Shown: positions 1-4,035 of the stretch, one piece after another
Position numbering within the stretch: the stretch's first letter is position 1
Layout: each line of letters starts with the position of its first letter
Assembly: GCA_030596265.1 (NCBI GenBank)
Contig: JAUVKM010000073.1
Location: 1 to 8,488 of the forward strand
Direction of reading: 5' to 3'
Source of the DNA: Candidatus Cloacimonadota bacterium
GTDB lineage: Bacteria > Cloacimonadota > Cloacimonadia > Cloacimonadales > TCS61
Length of the DNA: 8,488 nt
The notes under the pieces: generated by a model
What the model was told of the DNA's origin: nothing
Databases searched by the model: none
The model's input: only the letters and a program-made list of their open reading frames with translations
Made by a program: the position numbers and the translations under genes

Positions 1-1
1 T

Positions 2-133
2 ATAGAAAGTGAAGAAACAGAAACTGAATTAAGTGACTATCTGAGCTGGCTGCCATGTGTCGGCACTCTGTTTTTACTGAGAGATCTTTTCTCAGAGCAA
101 AAAATAAGAATTGATCCGGTTTTAGAAATTTAA
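2..133 (+). CDS. 3' end of an unidentified protein (5'-truncated by window edge)
   Basis: The frame is open from base 2 to a TAA at 131-133 and gives 43 residues with no start inside the window. The visible tail is acidic at first (IESEETETELSDYL), then has a short hydrophobic stretch (LSWLPCVGTLFLLRDLF) and ends in IRIDPVLEI. I do not recognise a family and see no catalytic motif. The next gene starts 23 bases downstream with its own strong ribosome binding site, and a shared terminator follows it, so the two are probably co-transcribed. The fragment could be only the last helix and tail of a larger protein; nothing more can be said from 43 residues. Confidence 0.6.
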   Translation: MESEETETELSDYLSWLPCVGTLFLLRDLFSEQKIRIDPVLEI

Positions 134-156
134 AATAAAAACATATTGGAGGAAAT

Positions 157-456
157 ATGAAAAGTAAATACAAAAAATTTATCCCGTTGTTCATTCTTTT
201 AGGAATTGGAGTAGCATTTTTAGTAGGATGGGCTGTACAGTTGTTATGGAATGCCACGATCACACCGATCTTTAGCTCAAATCCAATTACATATTGGCAG
301 GGAATTATGATCTTACTGCTATTCAAGATATTGTTCAGTTCAAACTACAACGTTCACAAGGAGCATCACAAAAAGATACCTCATCCTCAACCTGAATTTA
401 TTCGTCGCCATTTTACAGATGAAAAAGAAGAAGAGGATACATGTTCTGATACTTAA
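157..456 (+). CDS. Small two-helix membrane protein, widespread uncharacterised type
   Basis: A 99-residue protein preceded by GGAGG at 148-152 and an ATG four bases later. A basic start (MKSKYKK) leads into a hydrophobic segment at about residues 9-30 that ends in the GWAVQLLWN stretch. A second hydrophobic segment lies at about 47-62, after the NPITYWQ motif. The tail holds a histidine- and lysine-rich patch (HKEHHKK, 67-73) and then an acidic run (DEKEEED, 88-94). The combination GW...LLWN, then a proline, then ITYWQ and a hydrophobic run ending in KILF, is one I recall from small uncharacterised inner-membrane proteins of Bacteroidetes and Proteobacteria, sometimes near sigma-factor or stress genes. 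No sigma factor is visible here. The His-rich cytoplasmic tail could bind metal, but that is only a suggestion. The gene is the last in its unit, with a terminator 15 bases after its stop. Confidence 0.8.
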   Translation: MKSKYKKFIPLFILLGIGVAFLVGWAVQLLWNATITPIFSSNPITYWQGIMILLLFKILFSSNYNVHKEHHKKIPHPQPEFIRRHFTDEKEEEDTCSDT

Positions 457-470
457 TAAACCTAAGCATG

Positions 471-508
471 AAAAAAGCCTTTCGAACCTAAATTCGAAAG
501 GCTTTTTT
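471..508 (+). terminator. Rho-independent terminator with perfect 16-bp stem
   Basis: The left arm at 471-486 (A6 then GCCTTTCGAA) is the exact reverse complement of 493-508 (TTCGAAAGGC then T6), with a six-base loop CCTAAA at 487-492. The U-tract closes the hairpin on the plus strand. An A-tract on the other side makes it potentially bidirectional, although no converging gene is visible. It lies 15 bases after the stop of the small membrane protein and so ends that unit. The stem core recurs in the terminator at 8056-8098. Confidence 0.93.
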
Positions 509-550
509 ATTTATACTCTTGCCTATCGGAACTGTTTTTAGTGTAAATTG

Positions 551-583
551 GTATTAATATTTAATAGTGAAAAATATTAATAC
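551..583. promoter_or_regulatory. Perfect 12-bp AT-rich inverted repeat (possible operator)
   Basis: GTATTAATATTT at 551-562 is the exact reverse complement of 572-583, separated by nine bases (AATAGTGAA). There is no U-tract after the right arm on either strand, so it is not a simple terminator. It lies between the 471-508 terminator and the start of the main gene block. A TTGACA hexamer follows at 595-600, but I found no matching -10 hexamer at normal spacing. A dimeric repressor site or a DNA cruciform are both possible. AT-rich sequence raises the chance of fortuitous palindromes, although a perfect 12-base arm is long. Confidence 0.5.
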
Positions 584-624
584 TAAAAAAAATATTGACA
601 TGAAATAAGATGTAAATCTTTTTC

Positions 625-714
625 GAAGAGGTAGATAAAGAAGTGTGGGATTTTGAAATCTCAAACACTTCTGAACCTAATTGAATTATCTGACACTTCT
701 TAAAACCTTTCTTC
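625..714 (+). promoter_or_regulatory. Candidate structured 5' leader with two alternative folds
   Basis: Fold one is local: 639-652 (AGAAGTGTGGGATT) pairs with 657-672, with a two-base bulge at 663-664, one G-U pair and a four-base loop. Fold two is long-range: 625-628 with 711-714 (GAAG/CTTC), 629-632 with 705-708 (AGGT/ACCT), and 638-646 with 693-701 (AAGAAGTGT/ACACTTCTT). The octamer ACACTTCT occurs twice (665-672 and 693-700), and both copies compete for the same left arm, so the folds exclude each other. The segment ends 20 bases before the ribosome binding site of the 745-987 gene. This is the layout of a cis-regulatory leader, but no known riboswitch class is recognised and neither fold ends in a U-tract. 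The pairings were found by eye, with no energy calculation. Confidence 0.35.
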
Positions 715-733
715 AACGGCAAACTTGATAAAA

Positions 734-738
734 AGGAG
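734..738 (+). promoter_or_regulatory. Ribosome binding site that implies a non-ATG start
   Basis: AGGAG within AAAAGGAGTG. It is followed after six bases by ATA (745-747), and after three bases by ATT (742-744), and then by a frame that reads as a signal peptide. No ATG, GTG, TTG or CTG exists in that frame between the upstream stop at 691-693 and this point. This site is therefore the main evidence for where the 745-987 gene begins. Confidence 0.55.
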
Positions 739-744
739 TGTATT

Positions 745-987
745 ATAAAAATCATTAATTTTACTACTCTCAATTTTTTACTTATTGTCTTCACTCAATT
801 ATTTGCAATTGAACGATCAAAAGATATCCTCAATTTGGTAATACCAGATTCCACTCAAGTGCAGCTCTTAACTATTAATGATGGATCTTCCTTTATAGGG
901 AGGATCATCGCAATTGGTGAAGAGAAAATTACGTTTGGAACAAAATACGGAGTTATGACAATTTCAGTTTTTGAAAGAGAAATTTAA
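745..987 (+). CDS. Small exported protein with apparent ATA (or ATT) start codon
   Basis: From ATA at 745 the frame gives 80 residues to a TAA at 985-987. It would start (M)KIINFTTLNFLLIVF, a normal Sec signal with a likely cleavage after QLFA (residue 21). The mature part has a compact segment at about 40-78 built from VQLLTINDGSSFIGRII, then EEKITF, then YGVMTI. This pattern of a charged turn, a G-R strand and a K-I-F/Y-G-T-I hairpin resembles small LSm/SH3-like beta domains I recall from FCB-group envelope proteins; it is not a firm family call. The AGGAG at 734-738 has ideal spacing to ATA, and the next gene follows by 34 bases. AUA and AUU are very rare initiators, so the alternatives are a start-codon mutation (recent pseudogene), a sequencing error for ATG, or real non-canonical initiation. 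The intact frame, signal peptide and domain argue against an old pseudogene. Confidence 0.6.
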   Translation: MKIINFTTLNFLLIVFTQLFAIERSKDILNLVIPDSTQVQLLTINDGSSFIGRIIAIGEEKITFGTKYGVMTISVFEREI

Positions 988-1010
988 AAGAGTAAAAAGC
1001 TACGGAAGAC

Positions 1011-1017
1011 AAGGAGG
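1011..1017 (+). promoter_or_regulatory. Ribosome binding site fixing the start of the first barrel gene at 1022
   Basis: AAGGAGG ends four bases before ATG at 1022-1024. A longer frame from TTG at 971 would add 17 charged residues in front of a clean signal peptide, would overlap the preceding gene, and has no ribosome binding site of its own. The ATG at 1022 is therefore the better start. Confidence 0.85.
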
Positions 1018-1021
1018 ATTT

Positions 1022-1540
1022 ATGAAGAAATTAATTCTTATATTAATAATTATTTCTATTTCTATTCTTTCCGCAGAAGAGTTGAAACATTCAATCGGAA
1101 TGTCAGCCGGTTACATATCCGGTAGTGGAATTTCATATCGTCAAATGAACGAGAAGTTTGGTTATCAGATTGCCGGTGGTGCATATTACAGCTATGAACC
1201 TGAAGATGAGGAGGATGTTGTAGGGGATGTCTATACCATCGAATATTTAGGTATGAATATTTCCGGAACAGGTTATTACATTTTAAAAAATTGGCATACA
1301 TCAAGATTTTATCTTCTAGCTGGAACTACAATCTTTGATGTTTACGATAAGGCTAAAATGGAATCTGGAGATTATGAATATGAAGATAATATTTTCATTA
1401 ATGTTGGAATCGGTATCGGGCTCGAGTTCCCTTTAACAAGATACCTTCATTTGTCTGTAGAATGGCCATGGTATTATGATGGTAAATCAGAATTTCTTAA
1501 ATTCATACCGCAAGCCGGTGTGCATTACTACTTCAAATAG
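1022..1540 (+). CDS. Small outer-membrane beta-barrel-like protein, paralog 1
   Basis: A 172-residue exported protein. The signal peptide is MKKLILILIIISISILSA, with likely cleavage after residue 18. The mature part has alternating aromatic and glycine-rich strands: SIGMSAGYISGSG, then ISYRQMNEKFGYQIAGG, an acidic loop (EPEDEEDVVGD), FYLLAGTTIFDVYD, INVGIGIGLEF and a final VHYYFK. Length, amphipathic strand alternation and an aromatic C-terminus fit a small outer-membrane barrel of about eight strands. This is inferred from pattern and matches no named family. It is the first of three tandem homologs; the shared landmarks are SG-G-SYR followed by FGYQ near the N-terminus, a GIGIG/GGGIG strand in the second half and a terminal YYF. 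The next gene starts eight bases after the stop, so they form an operon. Confidence 0.8.
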   Translation: MKKLILILIIISISILSAEELKHSIGMSAGYISGSGISYRQMNEKFGYQIAGGAYYSYEPEDEEDVVGDVYTIEYLGMNISGTGYYILKNWHTSRFYLLAGTTIFDVYDKAKMESGDYEYEDNIFINVGIGIGLEFPLTRYLHLSVEWPWYYDGKSEFLKFIPQAGVHYYFK

Positions 1541-1548
1541 GGGATATT

Positions 1549-2019
1549 ATGAAAAAGAAAATAGTTGTTCTACTTATCATCATAATGACAACGATATCCT
1601 GGGCAGAATCCGATCATAACCTTGGTCTTGCCATGGGAGTAGCATCAGGAGCAGGATTTTCTTACAGACAGTACAATGATACATTTGGATACCAGATAAA
1701 CTTTGTTGCAATTGGTACGAAAGAGAATTTTTATGTGCCGATAGGTATTAAAGCAATGAGACTATTCCACAATATTGGATTTTCAAAGGCATACTATTTT
1801 GCAGCATCTTCTGTATTATTGGATATTGGTACCGAATCAGAAAACGATCCAATTTTTTCGATAGGTGGCGGGATTGGTATGGAATACACAATTAAAGGGA
1901 ATCTAAAATTTTCTTTAGATCTACCACTTACAATTGCAGATATTTTTAAGACATCTTCCGATGACAATCGATTGATAGTTTTCCCCATTCCAGAAATTAG
2001 CTTATACTACAATTTCTAA
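1549..2019 (+). CDS. Small outer-membrane beta-barrel-like protein, paralog 2
   Basis: A 156-residue protein with signal peptide MKKKIVVLLIIIMTTISWA (cleavage after residue 19). The ribosome binding site AGGGGA overlaps the stop codon of the previous gene. It begins its mature part with LGLAMGVASGAGFSYRQYND and FGYQINFVA, nearly the same layout as paralog 1 (SG-G-SYRQ-N--FGYQI). It also shares the later GGGIGMEY strand and ends in ISLYYNF. The acidic loop after the first hairpin in paralog 1 is missing here, which accounts for much of the 16-residue length difference. A terminal phenylalanine is the usual last residue recognised by the barrel-assembly machinery in Gram-negative barrels. A soluble periplasmic beta-sandwich cannot be excluded. 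Substrate or partner is unknown. Confidence 0.8.
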   Translation: MKKKIVVLLIIIMTTISWAESDHNLGLAMGVASGAGFSYRQYNDTFGYQINFVAIGTKENFYVPIGIKAMRLFHNIGFSKAYYFAASSVLLDIGTESENDPIFSIGGGIGMEYTIKGNLKFSLDLPLTIADIFKTSSDDNRLIVFPIPEISLYYNF

Positions 2020-2031
2020 AGGAGGTTTGAA

Positions 2032-2499
2032 ATGAAAATAATATTTGCACTCATAATGATCGTCTTGATCACATCAACTCTTTTGGCAGAAATTGAATTT
2101 GAAAAAGGATTTGGTATAAGTGCTGGAATGACAAGCGGATTTGGAGCTTCATACAGGTATGAAAATAAAATGTATGGTTTTCAAACAACCTATGGTGGAA
2201 GTATGGGTGATTCAAATACACTTCATTCTATTGGGTTGCAATTGATCAAACCAATACATTCTATTCAGAAAACTCGATTCAACATTGTTGGTGGATTCGG
2301 TATTTTTGCCAGCTATGAAAATAATCATTTGGATGATATGACTTATTCAATTGGTGTTGGACCGGAAATTGAGATCACGTTTTCCGGAAATATGCGTTTC
2401 ATCATTGGTTCACCATTTACTGTAATATTGCATTATGATGATGACAGCAAGTTAGTATCATTCATGCCTACAATGTCTTTAATTTATTTCTTTAAGTAA
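2032..2499 (+). CDS. Small outer-membrane beta-barrel-like protein, paralog 3
   Basis: A 155-residue protein with signal peptide MKIIFALIMIVLITSTLLA (cleavage after residue 19). A strong ribosome binding site, AAAGGAGG (2018-2025), overlaps the previous stop. The mature part opens with GFGISAGMTSGFGASYRYEN and YGFQTTYGG, aligning with SG-G-SYR and FGYQ of the other two. It keeps the second-half strand as YSIGVGPEIEI and ends LIYFFK. It is the most diverged of the three at the SYRQ motif (SYRY). It has a shorter first hairpin than paralog 1 and an asparagine- and aspartate-rich loop (ENNHLDDM). The three genes look like an old tandem expansion, as identity is confined to short motifs. The gene is followed by a 124-base spacer with a hairpin, so expression may step down or be re-initiated there. 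Confidence 0.8.
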   Translation: MKIIFALIMIVLITSTLLAEIEFEKGFGISAGMTSGFGASYRYENKMYGFQTTYGGSMGDSNTLHSIGLQLIKPIHSIQKTRFNIVGGFGIFASYENNHLDDMTYSIGVGPEIEITFSGNMRFIIGSPFTVILHYDDDSKLVSFMPTMSLIYFFK

Positions 2500-2573
2500 T
2501 TCGTGTTTTACAAGGAGACATTGCATTGAAAGCATTTGTAAACAAGAAAATTCAATTAGAATGAATTAAATTA

Positions 2574-2611
2574 GTCCTCCTTCGTCCGGCTACTGACGGA
2601 CTTCGGAGGAC
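2574..2611. repeat. REP-like hairpin just upstream of a ribosome binding site
   Basis: Arms 2574-2580 (GTCCTCC) and 2605-2611 (GGAGGAC) pair perfectly. After a three-by-three mismatch, 2584-2588 (GTCCG) pairs with 2597-2601 (CGGAC), leaving an eight-base loop. The GC-rich, imperfectly palindromic form with CTTCG/TTCGTCCG words resembles dispersed palindromic repeats of FCB genomes; only this copy is in the window. No U-tract follows. The true ribosome binding site AAGGAG (2612-2617) starts one base after the right arm. The left arm also contains CTCCTT (2577-2582), which could pair with that site instead. Confidence 0.6.
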
Positions 2612-2623
2612 AAGGAGAAAAAA

Positions 2624-4024
2624 ATGAAAGCACTTATTTTTATTTTTGTTTTATTAGTAACTACGTGTTTATACTCAACCATCATCAACGTTCCTGCCGA
2701 TCAACCCACGATCCAGGCTGGAATTAACGTAGCAGTTGATACTGATACGGTTCTCGTGCAGCCGGGAAATTATGTGGAGAACATTAACTACAATGGAAAA
2801 CTGATTACTGTAGCATCTCTATTCTTAACAACACAGGATACAACCTATATTTCATCTACCATTATTGACGGAAATAGTAGTGAGAGTGTTGTAACCTTTG
2901 AAAATGGAGAGGATGAAACTGCCAATATAATAGGTTTTACAATTACTAATGGCAATGCCTCTCATGGTGGTGGGATTTACTGTCATAATTCCAGTCCAAG
3001 TTTACGGAATGTAACAATATCAGGTAATTGTTCTTATGCTGGTGGTGGTGGGATTTACTGTAACAATTATTCCAGCCCGAGTTTAGTGGATGTCACCATA
3101 TCAGGTAATACAGGTAATACAGGTATAGGAATTTACTGTATTAGTTCCAGTCCAAGTTTAGTGGATGTCACCATATCAGGTAATGGTAGTGGTATTTACT
3201 GTGTATCTGATTCCAGTCCGAGTTTAATAAATGTTACAATATCAGATAATTCTACTGATTGGGCAGGTGGTGGAATTTACTGTAATAGTTCCAATCCGAG
3301 TTTAGTGAATGTAACCATATCAGGTAATAGTGCTGGGGGAAGCGGTGGTGGTATTTACTTTCATAATTCAAATCCAAGTTTAGTAAATTGTATTCTCTGG
3401 AACGATACTCCGGAAGAGATATATATTACTTCCGGCTCAATTACAGCAACATATTCGGATATAGAAGGAGGTTGGGCAGGAGAAGGTAATATAGACGAAG
3501 ATCCGTTATTTGTTGGAACTGGAGAACATCCTTATTCGCTTTTGGAAGATTCTCCCTGTATAGATGCCGGTATTCCTGATACTACAGGATTAAATTTACC
3601 ACCCTGGGATATAATCGGTAATCTGCGCATCTGGGATGGAGATGGTAATGGAAGTGCTATCATTGATATGGGAGCTTACGAATACGATGCTCCACCTTAT
3701 GTGGATGTGAATGAGCCAATTATTCCTAATTCCTCATCCCTGATCACTAATCTTTCTAACTATCCTAATCCATTCAATCCGACAACAACAATAAATTACT
3801 CTCTCAAAGAAAATTCAAAGGTCTCACTCAATATCTACAACATCAAAGGACAGAAAGTGAAGCAGCTTATCAGCAATTCAGCTGGTCAGTTCTCAGCCGG
3901 TCAGCATTCAGTGGTCTGGAATGGAAAAGATGATAATGGGAAAACAGTTTCAAGTGGAATATATTTCTATAAATTGAAAACAGGTGATTATGAGAAAACA
4001 AAGAAGATGATATTAATCAAATAG
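2624..4024 (+). CDS. Exported right-handed beta-helix protein with sorting domain (paralog 1)
   Basis: A 466-residue protein. The signal peptide covers about residues 1-18 (MKALIFIFVLLVTTCLYS). Residues 19-85 are the usual entry to a right-handed parallel beta-helix (INVPADQPTIQAGI, DTVLVQPG-Y-ENI, GKLITV). Residues 100-260 hold six coils of 21-27 residues, each with GGGIYC, then SSPSL and NVTISGN (IYC/IYF at 118, 144, 170, 191, 218, 244). Residues about 290-356 (DPLF, LLEDSPCIDAG, IIGN-RI-DG, IDMGAYEY) match the choice-of-anchor-Q type segment. Residues 379-466 are the C-terminal sorting / FlgD-Ig-like module (NYPNPFNPTTTI through TKKMILIK). Such proteins are usually surface or extracellular adhesins or carbohydrate-binding proteins. 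I see no clear catalytic set of a pectate lyase, so no enzyme activity is claimed. Start: AAGGAG at 2612-2617 before ATG. Confidence 0.9.
   Translation: MKALIFIFVLLVTTCLYSTIINVPADQPTIQAGINVAVDTDTVLVQPGNYVENINYNGKLITVASLFLTTQDTTYISSTIIDGNSSESVVTFENGEDETANIIGFTITNGNASHGGGIYCHNSSPSLRNVTISGNCSYAGGGGIYCNNYSSPSLVDVTISGNTGNTGIGIYCISSSPSLVDVTISGNGSGIYCVSDSSPSLINVTISDNSTDWAGGGIYCNSSNPSLVNVTISGNSAGGSGGGIYFHNSNPSLVNCILWNDTPEEIYITSGSITATYSDIEGGWAGEGNIDEDPLFVGTGEHPYSLLEDSPCIDAGIPDTTGLNLPPWDIIGNLRIWDGDGNGSAIIDMGAYEYDAPPYVDVNEPIIPNSSSLITNLSNYPNPFNPTTTINYSLKENSKVSLNIYNIKGQKVKQLISNSAGQFSAGQHSVVWNGKDDNGKTVSSGIYFYKLKTGDYEKTKKMILIK
3071..3185 (+). repeat. Nearly identical 75-base-period duplication inside the beta-helix
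   Basis: Bases 3071-3109 and 3146-3184 are 39-base copies differing at only two positions near the start (CCCGAG against TCCAAG). Both encode SSPSLVDVTISGN. The offset of 75 bases is 25 codons, one beta-helix coil. Other coils carry the same peptide with more base differences, so this pair is the youngest duplication. It points to growth of the helix by slipped-strand or unequal recombination. Confidence 0.8.
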
Positions 4025-4035
4025 GAGGAAGTATT

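Noticed and set aside
595..623. TTGACA at 595-600 as a -35 box
   Set aside because: No -10-like hexamer lies 15-19 bases downstream (the region reads CTTTTT), so the hexamer alone is not called a promoter.
561..794. Minus-strand frame of 77 codons across the leader
   Set aside because: It has no ribosome binding site and no recognisable protein pattern. It overlaps the palindrome and the plus-strand signal peptide region.
971..1021. TTG start extending the first barrel gene upstream by 17 residues
   Set aside because: It has no ribosome binding site of its own, overlaps the 745-987 gene, and would bury a clean signal peptide. ATG 1022 has AAGGAGG at the correct spacing.
2535..2562. TAGAAT at 2557-2562 as a -10 box for the beta-helix genes
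   Set aside because: The best -35 partner (TTGTAA, 2536-2541) matches only four of six at a 15-base spacing; too weak to call.
2526..2564. TTG-started 12-codon peptide after the third barrel gene
   Set aside because: Too short to support as a gene; treated as a possible relic of a gene start.
2624..2680. Lipoprotein signal (cysteine 15 in LLVTTC) in the beta-helix proteins
   Set aside because: The residue before the cysteine is threonine and the cysteine lies inside the hydrophobic core. This is not a proper lipobox, so an ordinary Sec signal fits better.
2940..3360. Regular spaced repeats suggesting a CRISPR array
   Set aside because: The repeats are in-frame coding coils of a beta-helix with variable length and degenerate sequence, not fixed repeats with unique spacers.
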